Origin: Furcasterigmium furcatum
Taxonomy: Eukaryota > Ascomycota > Sordariomycetes > Glomerellales > Plectosphaerellaceae
DNA: 64,000 nucleotides
Direction: 5' to 3'
NCBI GenBank assembly: GCA_001599815.1
Contig: BCIA01000004.1
Location: forward strand, 498,862-562,861
In this document: positions 43,208 to 54,199 of the stretch, one piece after another
Position numbering within the stretch: the stretch's first letter is position 1
Layout of the letters: each line of letters opens with the position of its first letter
Program-made: the position numbers and the translations under genes
The notes under the pieces: generated by a model
Databases searched by the model: none
Told to the model about the DNA's origin: nothing
What the model saw: the letters and a program-made list of their open reading frames with translations, nothing else

Positions 43208-44512
43208 ATGGTGGTGTCGAATTTCACAGGCGACCTTCTCCAAGATGCTCTCGCTGTCATCCACTTTCCAGCCGTTGAAGGAGAAGGCAAGCAAAGAGCC
43301 GTCCACCATTACCTCGAACAGTGGGCCCTGCTTCAGCTGCTCGAGCCCGATCCTTTGAAAGCAAGCGATGTCCAAGCTTTAGACGATCTCTCAAGTTTGT
43401 GGGGCACCGTCGTCACCTACATCCAGGACTATCTCGCTAAGGCCACTCACCAGTTCCCGCCGCGCGCATATCTTGGGTTCCCTGGGACTCCGATCGATGA
43501 CAGCTTCAACATTAACGACCTATATCCCACCGAGAAACTCCGTTTACTTCGTGCCTTCCTCCGACACGAGCTTCTCTGCAAAGTCTTTCGCCAGACATCG
43601 CTCTGTCTCGACGACTAGAACGCGGTATATCCCCTACAGATACTGGATGAGTGGGACTGGAACTATCTCTCTCGTTACAGAGACAGCCTTGCCTGGGAGG
43701 TCGAGACTCTGTGCTGCGTCCATCAGTACTTTGCTTCCGTGAACGGTTCTATCTTCGCGAGCCACTCGGATGCATGGGTGCCGTGTGTTCCCGCGACCGA
43801 CGTTCCCCAAGGCCGAGGCGAAGGATTGTTGTATCCCGATAACAGGTTCTTCAACCCGGCAGTGTACGCGCAGGATATGGACCTTGCCCCAAAGGCGTGG
43901 AAGGGGATTGCATCCAGGCTGGCCTCCTACGGCCATAACCTGCTTCGGCGGCTCCTCGCAATGCCAGCGGATCTCCAGCTTTCTTGGTTTGTGAAGTTCT
44001 CTCTAGAGGTCAGAGCCGTCAGGAGTCCGAGACCGGAACGTATCGAGCCTTCCGTCTTCCCCGGGTTCGCAGATGAGAAATGGCAGCACAGCCCGGGCAT
44101 GTCTCAGCTCCTACTCCCCAGATTGTACATTGGCCCGGACGAAAGGCGAGAATACGACGAGAGAGGAAGATCTACTCACCACCAGACAGACGTGGACGGG
44201 TACAAATACGGGTTCTATGAGTTTGAAGGGTACACGCTTCAGCATGATATTTTTCGGCAGCGGGCCTGGATCTTTCTGGACGACGCCCGTCTGTATCCTT
44301 CAGACTGGGCGTCGCACTTCCCGGCCCCAGGTGAGCTCGCAACTCTGGAGAGGAAAACGATACGGGATGCCGGCTGCATCTCTGTGAGCCAGTTACGCCT
44401 CTGTAAGCGCTCACGAGCTTGGAACGAAAGGGGTGTGCCGATGAAACAGGTCATCGCGGAAGGCAATGAAGGCCGGGCGGCGGAGGGCGCTGCTGCACTG
44501 GGTCATCAGTGA
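43208..44512 (+). pseudogene. Fungal conserved hypothetical gene interrupted by one in-frame TAG
   Basis: Two long segments in the same frame are split only by TAG at 43616-43618. Coding character continues straight across it: HELLCKVFRQTSLCLDD before, NAVYPLQILDEWDWNYLSRY after. Together they make about 433 codons. The second part ends with YGFYEFEGYTLQHDIFRQRAW and a Cys/Arg-rich tail. No good intron removes the stop; the only 36-nt candidate has a poor donor. It is either a recent nonsense allele, a sequencing error, or a short functional 136-aa product. An upstream exon is possible because the frame is open for about 140 nt before ATG 43208. I do not recognise the family. Confidence 0.6.
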
Positions 44513-44673
44513 ATGATCTATGCGCACATTGAATGATGAAGCAGACAAGTGTAAAAACTTTATCTTATAGTTAGAACAAGTAGTCCCGGTGTGTGCAGGC
44601 CGTGGATACAATTCTGTGGTCGTCATCCGAACCAGCCTCTCCGGTAAAGCCTCGACACTGATATACCACACCC

Positions 44674-46801
44674 TTATAACTTGACTTGCTGGCGCTGCTT
44701 AGATCTTTCTCGATCCCTCAGCTCGCGCCTAAGGATCTTCCCACTTGGACTCTTCGGGATCTTGGGCACAAACTCGATGCCGCCCTTCAACCACTTGTAT
44801 CTCGCCAACGTCTTCTCAACATGTTCGTGAGCCGACGCCGACACCTCTTCGTCGGACTTGGAGCTTGCCGTGGCATCCTTGACAATGAACGCCTTGGGAA
44901 GCTCTCCCGCGTACTCGTCCCGAACGGATATCACAGCGCAGTCCGCCACCCACTCGTGCAGCAGAAGATGGGCCTCGAGCTCGGCCGGAGCAACTTGGTG
45001 GCCCTTCAGCGAGCGCGTCAGCCTATGGCAACGAGATTCATCTCAGGAACTTCAACCCCCAACGTACCTTGACTTTGATGAGTTCCTTGATACGATCAAC
45101 AACGACCACGTGGTTGTTCCCGAGCAGCGATTGTCGAATGACGACCTCGTCGCCGGTTCGAAGCCACCGCCCACCCTCGTCCCACACGATCGTCTCGCTC
45201 GTGGCCTTGGAATTGTCCAGGTATCCCAGACACACGCTGGGCGACTGTACGAAAAGCTCACCCGGCGTCTCGAGCTCCGTGACCTCGCTTCCATCAGCCG
45301 CGACAAGCTTGCATATGGCGCCGGGGACGATGCTCCCGCAAGTCCCATGCATGGTGTCATGCTCGCTCGTCATGCAGACACCCGGGCTGCACTCGGTCAA
45401 GCCTGGGCACACCAAGAGTCAGAGCGATCAGAACATTTCACCGCGGCTGCATCGGGCCTCACCGTAGCCTTGAGCCACTTTCCAGTCTGGCCAGATGCGA
45501 CCGAGTTCCTCGACTGTCTGCGCACCGAGGGGAGCCGCGCCTGACGTGAGCAGGCGAACGCTGCTGAGGTCGTATTTCTGTGTCGCCTTGACGTGCTGCA
45601 GCATCTGGACCACAATCGGGGGTACCTATACGTCACGACGAGACGGCATGAGCAGACTTCAATGTCTTCCAGCAGGGGCGCCACGTACCAGAAACAATAC
45701 GTGAATACGATACTTCTCGACCGCAGCGAGCGTGGTCTTCAGCTCATACCTCGGGAGGACGATGACCTCGTCTCCGCAAAACGGCATGATGTGCGATATG
45801 ACGACGAGGCCGTAAATATGGCTGAATGGGAGGATGCCCAGTCCCGTTTGCGTCTGGGAGCCGCCGCGCATCCCGCGGCTGTGCGCCTGGTATGCGACGT
45901 GCTGCACGACGTTGCTGATGATGTTGTAATGCGAGAGCATGACGCCTTTCTAGGAACAACAAACTCATAAGCAAAGGTTCCGAAGCCAGTTTCGAAGGCG
46001 GCATGGGCACGTACCGGGAGCCCCGAGGTTCCGCTCGAGAAGCAGATGTATGCGACCTGCCTCTCGCCTTGGCCTGCCGTCCAGCGCAGCGCCGGCAGAG
46101 GGGGAAGACCGCGGCCGTGCTCGATGAGGCGAGACACGGACGTGAAAGTCTTGTTGGGTGCAGAGTCCGCCAGCTCCAGTAGGAAGATGCGGCTCTCGGG
46201 TATGTTGGCCGCCTTGGCTGCTTCCAACGCGGTCGGGAGAAGGGGTTGGCACGTGAAGATCACGCTCGCGCGAGTTGCTTTCAGCAGATGAAGGAGTTCC
46301 GATGAGCTGTACGAGGCGCTGGCGGGGGNGACGATGCCGTTGAGGCGATGCACGGCATGGGTCACCGGGATGTAGTCAATCTGGAAACATGAAGTGAGCT
46401 GCACGGCCGTTGAAGAGACATGGTTAGTAGCCTCACGGTGTTCAGGGAGAAGACGCATGCAATCTTATCCCACTCAGAGCCATCGTGGACGCTCCATCCC
46501 AGCGTCTCAGCCAGCGTCTTGGCCAGCGAGTCGACACGCTGTGCGACATTGGCTGCCGTGAAGCCGCGCCCAGTGATGCCACAAGTGTACGGGTTGCGAG
46601 ACTGGGCAAAGGCTGCTCGGCCGAATGCCTCGGTGTTCATGAATTGCTCAATAGTGATATTGTTTGGAATCGCTGGGCATTGTCGGTCAGCGAGAGTGAC
46701 ATGTCGATGACGGTCATCCGGAGCTCTTGAGGGAGGCCCGGATTGTGGTACGCACCTGCAGGCATGGCCTTGCGAGCCCATGAGGGAGCCTCGAAAACCA
46801 T
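44674..46801 (-). CDS. ANL-superfamily acyl/aryl-CoA ligase (4-coumarate-CoA ligase-like)
   Basis: Seven exons: 46801-46756, 46672-46437, 46380-46015, 45949-45689, 45625-45463, 45402-45068 and 45003-44674, giving 578 aa with phases closing. Adenylation signatures are YICFSSGTSGLPKGVMLSHY (P-loop), GYGLTECSPG, GELFVQSPSVCLGYLDN, RWLRTGDEVV, VVDRIKELIKVKGHQVAPAE (hinge), and the catalytic lysine in PKSPSGKILRREL. It activates a carboxylic acid as acyl-AMP, then forms the CoA thioester. The end QVKL is a poor match to a PTS1 peroxisomal signal. One ambiguous base (n, 46329) leaves one residue undefined in exon 3. The substrate is unknown (aryl or medium-chain acid). Confidence 0.93.
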
Positions 46802-47430
46802 GATGTGTTCGTCTTTCAATGACAGGAACCATCTACGGGATGAAACTGATGCTTTGAGAGTCAATGCTAGTCCATCTTTGAGTAGGTAAGTATTAGACTT
46901 GGAAGGCAATATGTATGAATCCTCGACCCCGCAAATGTCTAGAAAGCGTTAGGGGCCCTCTCTGCCGGGAAAGGTACCGGAGCACGCGCTGGGGCCGCCC
47001 GGTTGTTGGAGTCGGCATCCATCGGAACCCCCCCGCGGACCGAGCCTCGGCTGGGTTTCCCTCACCGAGCAGCCATGCCTGGCACGAAAACCTGGCGCCG
47101 TCGCCTTGGCTGGGTGGTACAAAGCTGCCATGAAGGGGCGGTGGGTGAGGCTGGAGCACGACACTGCGAACTAGGAGTCGCCGATTAACTACTAGAGTGG
47201 TGGCTGCGCAAAATCCTGCATATGCCACATGAGTTTCACTGACGCTTTCATTGCTTCTTGTGGTTAGTGACAGATTCGGGGCCAACAACAGAAGGGCATC
47301 AGGCTGAAATTCCGCTCGCAGCTTGTGCCGTGTGCCAGCGATACAGGATCATACCACGGGCCGCGTTTCCTCGTACTGTCTCTGATTTAAGATTAAACTA
47401 TTGCAACGATTCCAAGCCCCTCTCCCGCCA
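46802..47430. other. ANL ligase upstream region
   Basis: About 630 bp with no supported gene. A minus-strand frame (46893-47288) lacks recognisable content. The ligase promoter should lie close to 46802-47100. Confidence 0.35.
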
Positions 47431-47860
47431 ACATTGACCGAAGACAGTCTGAGGCCTGGGTCGCGGAACTGATGGACTCCTGACCCAACGGGCGCGTCTG
47501 TCGACCCGAGCGGCAATACCACCACCCCGGTCGTGCTCGGCGGAGCCAAGATCCGTAGATGAAAGCCGTTCCTGTTCCTGGCATTTCCCTCAGCATGGCT
47601 CTCGAACCACCACTTGACCCTGAGCGTCGGGGCTGAGCCTGATCTCGACGTTCTGTACTCTGCCCCCAGGATTCGGTGCCACCCTCACGCTTCGCCAGCC
47701 GTGTTCGAGGGCAGCCAATCCGCCGATGATCTGGGCGTATCCATGTCGCATGGTACACGGATCAAAAGGAGTAATGGTTGAAGCCCGTCATCTCTCCCTG
47801 GTTCAACCGCCCGTCCTTCAAGGAGGCTGTCCCGCCTCTTGCTGATTATCGTGGTGCATT
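47430..47860 (-). pseudogene. GH78 alpha-L-rhamnosidase C-terminal relic
   Basis: Reading the minus strand in shifting frames gives, in the correct order, the C-terminal landmarks of GH78: LNQGEMTGFNHYSF (about 47833-47790, followed at once by a stop where Gly is expected), IIGGLAALEHGWRSVRVAP then NPGG, KWWFES, and LAPPSTTGVVVLPLGS then VGSGVHQF. At least two frameshifts and one stop separate them, and no upstream catalytic domain is present. This is a decayed fragment of an exported rhamnosidase; nothing here can make enzyme. Confidence 0.75.
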
Positions 47861-47989
47861 AAACGACTTGATATAACCATGACGGGTTCTGACTTCTTTG
47901 TCTGGAGCAGCGTCAGGGAGACAAGACTTTTGTTCCCGCACTATTTCCCACGAATCCTGACCGTCAAACACGCTCATCCTACCCCTCTC

Positions 47990-49184
47990 TCAAGGAAAAA
48001 GGCCAAGCTCAACTGGGTTATCCCTAATCTGGTCGGCCTGGATCTCTTGCAGCAGCTTGTTTCCGGCATAATCATCAAGGTCCAGGTCTAGATAGCCTCG
48101 CGGCGCCCACTTCCTCGGAGAGACAGAGATCGACCTCCCATTCACTCTGGAATCACTTAGAATCCGCAACAAACATTGTCCTGCGTCGTGCGCTGTTGCA
48201 AACTCCACCCCTGACCGTTCAACGTTGTCGAACATCTCTTCTGATAAGATGCCGGTGCGGACATACCTAGAAACCCAGTTAGTGTTTTGTTAATTGCAAG
48301 CAAATGTAGTCCCAATTTCTTACCAAGGGGAGATGACGTTCACCCTTGAGCCGTTGAAGTATGCCGTCCGCCGCAGGGCGTGCATGATGCCTCGGTTTCC
48401 CCATTTGGTGCTGCAATATTGCGGAGCCCTCTGGCAGTCCAGGAAAGCCGCCCCAGATCCGATGAGAATCAGACATGTGTCTTCTTGATCAGGGCTTGGC
48501 TTAATGCCATTCTGCAAGGTGAAAAAGTGCAGGGCCAGCTTGGTGGTGTAGAGTGTGCCGTGTAAGTTGACGTTGATGATGCTCAAGTCTGGCTGTTTGG
48601 GTCCGTTTACTGGTTTAGAGAAGAGGATCTCAGTCATTCTCTCATCCTGCATTATGGTCATGTAAATGGACTTACCGTCGAATGAGAACACGTCATCCTC
48701 ACGAGTGGTACCGGCGTTGGCTACGACGTAATGGACCTTTCCTGAAGGCGACATCTCCGCCCCCGTCTTGAAAAGTCGAATCTGGTCTTCCCAGTTGGTG
48801 ACATCGCACTGAACAAACGTGGAACTACAACAGGTCAGCTTTTGCGAGTAGCACAATTTTGTAGAGCCCGTAGAGCAAGGCTGAGCGTACTTCTCCAGTT
48901 CAGCGGCCAGAGGCTCTCCCCGTGTTGGATCCCGGTCACCAATCACTACTGTGAGGCTTTGGTACTGTGTAAGCCTCGCATTTACGCTGTCATCTCTCAG
49001 AGCGGGAATTCTCACCCGGCAGCATCCAGTGCTCTGACATAGGCTTCTCCGATGCCACTGGCTCCTGTCAACGGGATCTCGTTAGCATACATACCGTGTC
49101 AAGCTTTGGAATCCACGTACCTCCTGTAACGACAGCTGCTTTTCTCGCTAGGTGCCTTGTATCAAAATCAACATCACAGTCCAT
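47990..49184 (-). CDS. Short-chain dehydrogenase/reductase (classical SDR)
   Basis: Six exons: 49184-49121, 49064-49016, 48956-48891, 48824-48676, 48609-48324 and 48266-47990, giving 296 aa with phases closing. The Rossmann motif VVTGGASGIGEAY is assembled across introns 1 and 2. FVQCDVTNWEDQ (adenine-ring Asp), VVANAGTTRED, LIGSGAAFLD (catalytic Ser region) and the YCSTKWG active site (Tyr-x3-Lys) follow. ATG 49184 was preferred to upstream ATGs at 49292 and 49334 because it starts ten residues before the first strand. It most resembles 15-hydroxyprostaglandin-dehydrogenase-like fungal SDRs; NAD preference is probable from the Asp after strand 2 (VIGDRD). The substrate is unknown. It is divergent from another nucleotide-sugar/SDR-type gene. 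Confidence 0.9.
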
Positions 49185-49891
49185 GGGGGTTGAGGGTAGA
49201 GCTGTATGGAGGCATGGTGGGCGACTGGCTGGCAGATGATTGATACGGTGTGTAGAAGGGGAACTTTGGCTTTCAGCAAGGGTATCACTCATAACTACCA
49301 GACTTTTATACTTCCATTCGATGAGCCCGTTCATGCAGCGTGACGTTCCGTGTCTTCAGTGTTAGGCACAACTTCCGTCAGGCAGGCAAGCAAGGTGGGG
49401 TCAGCGGACTTTAAGCGGGAGTCGGATATTTTCGTGACGGAAAGGTAAGTAGTACTAGCTGCTAGCTAAGCCGCCATTCGAGTACTTGGTGTCATGCTTC
49501 CGGGAAAGGCGGGATTTCGGAGAAATACTCCCTACCTCTTGCTCATGAATTGGTTGGTGTAGCGTCCGTAGGCCGGGCACTATGCATGTCACTGCTTGGC
49601 CCACCTCAACTACGGCTTAGTTTTTAGCCGGCACCGAGCGGCATTTAAACGCCAGGACAAGTAAGCCATCAACAGATCTACGCTGCATGTATCTTGGCCC
49701 AGCGCTTATCAATTCTAAGGGAGCAGCAAGCAGTTCAGCTGATCCACCGGTGACCGTCATCATCGGACCACGGAGGCTGATTTCAAATCAATTCACTATT
49801 CCCGCTGTAGCATATAAATGTCCAAGAATGCTTGCTCTGTAATATCGCATGTGAGTGCATCTACTCATCATTTGCACAGGACAACGACGAA
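49185..49891. promoter_or_regulatory. Divergent promoter between two dehydrogenase genes
   Basis: 707 bp shared by the SDR (-) and the extended SDR (+). It holds a TATAAA-like AGCATATAAATG at 49808-49819 about 75 bp upstream of the plus-strand ATG, and AT-rich tracts. No CGG palindrome was seen. Confidence 0.45.
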
Positions 49892-51152
49892 ATGGCTCCG
49901 CGTAGGGTTCTGCTTACTGGAGCCACTGGATTCATGTAACGTCCCTGATTCTTTCAATATAAGCCGCGATGACCGGCCCTGGTTCTAACTAACTGGAAAA
50001 CAGAGGAGGCTCAGTGCTGACCCAACTTCTCTCCTCGAAGATACCTCATGTCAGAGACCTCCGCCTCACTGCGATTGTCCGCCGCCAGGAGGAAGTCGAT
50101 GTTCTCACAAAAGAAGGTGTGAACGCCGAGCTGTTCAATGGTCTAGACGACACTGAGCAGCTCAGGCGTCTTGCGTCGGAACATGACATTGTCGTCCATT
50201 GCGCACCTGGCCTTCATACTAATTCTGCGGAGGCTTTGATCCTGGGTTTGGGCGATTCGATGAAGAAAAACGGCCACCAAGCCTACTACATCCATGTGAG
50301 TCTCCCTCTTTGAGTTGAAAGTGATGGCGGTCTTACGTGGCAACTGACGTAGACCAATTGCGCATTCAGACGACTGGCACATCCAACCTGGCCGACAGCA
50401 TCCTTTCCAGGGCTGAATGCCCGCTGCGTGACTTTTCGGATGCCGACGACGATATTTACGGAGAAGAAGTGCGTCGGGATTCAGAGCGGCTCTACCATCA
50501 GCGACGCACGGATCTCGTTGTCATCGAAACAAGCGAGGCGACTGGCGTCAAGCCGTACCTCATGATGCCGCCCACGATTTACGGTCGGGGTCTTGGGCTA
50601 TTCAAAACGCAGTCAATTCAACTGCCGTTCACCGTACAGCATACCATCAATGCCGGTCATCCGGAATACATTGGTGACGGCTCGGGAACTGTAGGTTACG
50701 TCCATGTCGCGGACCTTGCAAGCCTGTACGAGCTGCTGTTAAGCAAGATTCTCGCGGGCGTGGAAGTACCTCACGGGCGGAAGGGGTATTATTTCAGCAA
50801 CACCGGTGCCTTCACCTGGAAGGGTGTCACCGAGAAACTCGGGGCCATTGGCTATCGCCTGGGTGCCCTCAAGTCCCCCAAGCCTGTGTCCATCACTTTG
50901 GGGGAGGCCCTTGAGAGATGGGACTTTACCGGGAGCGACCTATTGCTTGAAACAAACCATGCTGGCAGGTTCGTATTATTACCAATCGCGTCAGGAGAGG
51001 AGCTTTGCTGACGCAGCCGTCTTCATTTCAGATCCAAGACCACTCCGAAGTTGGCACACGAACTGGGGTGGAAACCCGAGAAGACGAGCAACGATTGGGA
51101 CACGGAGCTTGAGGAGACTTGGATGGCCGTGGCAGGACAGAAAGGTACCTGA
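49892..51152 (+). CDS. Extended SDR, NAD-dependent epimerase/dehydratase-like
   Basis: Four exons: 49892-49935, 50004-50295, 50370-50968 and 51032-51152, giving 351 aa with phases closing. It begins MAPRRVLLTGATGFI, and splicing creates GATGFIGGSVLTQLL, the Rossmann GxxGxxG. Then come IVRRQEEVDVL, HDIVVHCAPG, VKPYLMMPPTIYGRG, and YVHVADLASLYELLL, typical of the atypical epimerase group acting on small alcohols or nucleotide sugars. The usual Tyr-x3-Lys is not obvious: the region (SERLYHQRR, about residue 155) has Tyr but no Lys at the expected spacing, so catalysis may be altered. It shares a promoter with the SDR at 47990-49184. Confidence 0.85.
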
Positions 51153-51622
51153 AAGCATGAATTCTCTCCCTGGAGAAACACTGGGTAGACAAGACAATGT
51201 TAAGTGGTATTTTACATCATCTCGCAGTGCTCGTGGCTCTGGCGGAATGAAGGCATCGATCCGTGTATTGGATGTACTCGTGCCTGAACCGAAGCCAAAG
51301 GTGGATCCGACCAGCACCCAAACAACCAACACTGTGAAGCCGGCTCACATCCTAACAAAGTCGCCACCAAGCCACCTAACCCCACCAGTGGCCGGCGCTA
51401 ATGCAACCAGCTGACACGAGCCCACTACGCAGAGCCCAGGTCCCCAATTTTCCCGTTCCCGCCGCCCAACTCCATGCGCAGACCTCTTGAGTATCTTCTA
51501 GCCGATCCTCACGTTGTCAACTCTGTCCGCTTTCTCGTCAGCCGTATGCATACAGCGGCTCACATCGTTTCCTCTGAAAATCTTCTTGCTCACCAGACGA
51601 CACGCTTGGCAGTGAATCCCAC
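51153..51622. promoter_or_regulatory. bZIP gene upstream region
   Basis: 470 bp between same-strand genes. No supported frame; CCA/CAA-rich composition near 51300-51420. Confidence 0.35.
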
Positions 51623-52581
51623 ATGGACACGACGAACAAACCCTTGACCGCTGTCGCGGACCATATGTTCCCTCGGGTGGCCGAACTCGGCACCGCGGAT
51701 GAAGACTGGACAGGTACCACCGAGCAAGCCAAGCGGCGAAAGCTGCAAAACCGTCTTAACCAAAGAGCCAGACGTGGGTTTCGCTCCACCAGCCAAGTCC
51801 TTTCGTGCGTCCATGGTGTCTGACTTCGGACCTCAGGTCGGAGGCTGCTCGTACAAGAAGCCCCCCCGGAGACACGGCTGCAAGGGCCGTCAGGCAGGAT
51901 ACCCGAAGAAGACGCAGAGAACATGCATCATGCCGCCCCTTCGAGCAACGCCCACACTTCCACAACTTTTAGCTTCTGCGATGCCGGCTGGGACGGCCGG
52001 AGAACAGGGCGTCTCTGAACAACTTCGCCAGGCAAGCATCACGAGCCTACGAGCTCGGAACCCCGAACCTCATCCACCTGGCAGACACGGTACGGTCGAA
52101 TGTGTTCCTCGCATTTGCCCGCAACGTGCAGATACTGGGCTTCGACAACAGCTGGCTCACCTACGACGCCATATCTCCTTTCAACCTGCACGGGCCCCAA
52201 CCCCTCCCGTCCAACTCCTACCCGGCCACCATGCGCCCAACCGCTCTGCAGTCGTCTGTGGAACACCACCCCTGGATTGACCTCTTTCCATGTCCCCGCA
52301 TGCGAAATAACTTCCTTGGGGCAGTCGCGGCGTACGGCGATGCAGCCGTCGACGAGGATGATCTGTGCCACGACGTTGTGGACGCGGGGGACCAGACCGG
52401 CCCAGGCGCCACAGCCATCATAGCGTGGACGGATCCCTGGTCGCCGAACGGCTGGGAGGTGACGGAGAATTTCCTGACGAAATGGGGATGGCTCCTCTAT
52501 GGCTGCGTCGAGTTGCAAGCTGGAACGAATGCGTGGCGGCAGCGGCGCGGGCTTGAGTGGCTGAGGTTCCCGGGTTGCTGA
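51623..52581 (+). CDS. bZIP-type basic region with DUF3425 domain (fungal regulator)
   Basis: Exon 1 (51623-51773) ends in a basic region (KRRKLQNRLNQRARR) of bZIP type and joins 51837 (CGTCGG), extending it to RRRRL. The C-terminal part from about 51973 to the stop at 52581 is one frame with DUF3425 features: NNFARQASRAYELGTPNLIH, VRSNVFLAFARNVQILGF, WIDLFPCPRMRNNFL and a WTDPWSPNGWEVTENFLTKWG block. The link between 51837 and 51973 is unsure; an intron 51851-51972 closes the phase (257 aa) but its donor is weak. No leucine zipper is visible, as is common in this family. Function unknown, probably nuclear. Confidence 0.7.
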
Positions 52582-52979
52582 GGATGAGCACTCATGCTGT
52601 TATGAATATTGCGGTATAGCGGCCACAGTCACCTGCACGTGGGGCTGAGGTACAAATCAGGTCCCAACCAGTCCCAATCTTGCTCCCCCCGGTACGCCTG
52701 AATCAAGACCTCATATCTTTTTTCTGATCCCTCCGTACCCTGCGGCTAAGCTTCTAAGTTGTCACTGGCTACTTCATGGGGATGGGACCTGAGCAGAAGG
52801 CAATGCAACTAAACTCTCTTAGCTATTTTAAGTTGCTGAAGTTGATGTACATCTTGCGGTTTTGTGTAATGTGAACAATGCCAACAGACCATATGATGAG
52901 TGCCTTGGATGTAGAAGTTCTTCCGGTTGTGAGAACATGTGCGTGATCCAGAAAGAATAGGACAGTTGGATTCCAACCC
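52582..52979. other. Convergent 3' region of bZIP and ADH genes
   Basis: 398 bp between converging stops. AT-rich tracts suit terminators; nothing else seen. Confidence 0.4.
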
Positions 52980-54199
52980 TTAGTCGAAGGAAATGATGAC
53001 CTTGGTGGTCTCGCGTTGCTCAAAGCTTGCATAAGCTTCGGGTGCATCTTCGATGCTAATAACGTCGCTGACGATAAATCCTGGTCGGGCCCTTCCTGAT
53101 GCCACGAGTTGCAAGAGCTGCGGTGCGAGATTGATGGGGCTGGATGGACCGCCCCTCCACGTGAGTTGACCGAAGAAGAAAGTTGAAAGAGAGAAGGACA
53201 TGATGTCTTGAATTTCTTCTCCACGCGGAGCTGTGGCGGAGTTGGGCGATTCGGGCGTGTAAACTCCGACAGTGCCAATGCCGCCTCCCGCCGAAGTGAC
53301 GGCGAGCATGTTGCGAGTGATGACGTCGGCTTGGACTGTAAGGTTGCGGTTAAACTGCTCATGGCCGACAGCGTCGACGCTGCGTGTGACACCGTTTGGC
53401 TCAAGAGCTCGGATCTGCTCCACGGGGTCGGCATCGAGGAAATTTATGGGAATGGCTCCAAAGGTCGAGGCGAGGCGAAGACGCTCAGGAACATAGTCTA
53501 CGCTGTAGACTTTGGAGGCTCCCCGCAGGACAGCGGAGTAAGCAGCCATGAGGCCGACGGGACCGGCGCCAAAGACGGCGACGGTATCACCTGCTTCAAA
53601 ACCCGAAAAGTCCAGAGCAGCCCATCCTGTAGGAAAGATGTCCGAAAGCATGACCCAGTCGTTGGCCAGGGACACCGTCTCGTTCGTCGAGGGATCAGTC
53701 CATTCGAGGGAGGGAATCGGGATCAGCCCGTGGTCGCCAGAGGGAACTCGAAGGTACTCGGCTAAATTTCAGTAAGCTTGAGAATAGATGCCAGCAATAT
53801 TCGCATGATCTCACCTTGAGTGCCGCTGTATTCGCCGCCGTTGCCGTAGCCTCCATAAAAAGAGCTGGTGGCCTCGGTGTGTAAATGTCCCTCGTGGACA
53901 GTGAAAGGGACAATGACAGGATCGCCAACCTGGAGGTGATTGACGCCAGATCCGATTTCGGAGACGTGGCCGATGCCTTCGTGCCCCATCACAAATGGGA
54001 CCGGAGAGCCAGGCTGAGTGCCACGATAGATGTGTAGATCTGAGCCGCATATGGCTGCCCGGGACACGCGGACAATAACGTCCGTCTCGTTGACAATAGC
54101 AGGTCTTGGAACATCGAGAACTGAGACATTGTAGGCGCTCCCTTGCCAAACGACTGCGCGCATGGTCTGATTGAGGGCGGCGAGGGTGGTGAGTGCCAT
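52980..54199 (-). CDS. Zinc-type alcohol dehydrogenase (MDR) lacking the structural zinc site
   Basis: Two exons, 54199-53815 and 53761-52980, giving 388 aa. Catalytic-zinc residues are present: AAICGSDLHIY (Cys51) and MGHEGIG (His73-Glu74). The cofactor fold has DTVAVFGAGPVGLMAAYSAV. The order resembles glutathione-independent formaldehyde-dehydrogenase-like ADHs (the SDIFPTGWAALDFSGF, VDAVGHEQF pattern). The loop that normally holds four structural-zinc cysteines just after Glu74 has none; instead it reads VHEGHLHTEATSSFYGGYGN. An internal hydrophobic N-terminus is absent, so it is cytosolic. The substrate is unknown; it lies upstream of the aminotransferase/decarboxylase pair and could reduce the resulting aldehyde (inference). 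Confidence 0.9.

Noticed and set aside
43581..43618. A 36-nt intron removing the TAG at 43616
   Set aside because: The donor (GTCTTT) is poor, no branch point is visible, and the sequence it would remove (FRQTSLCLDD) looks like coding sequence.
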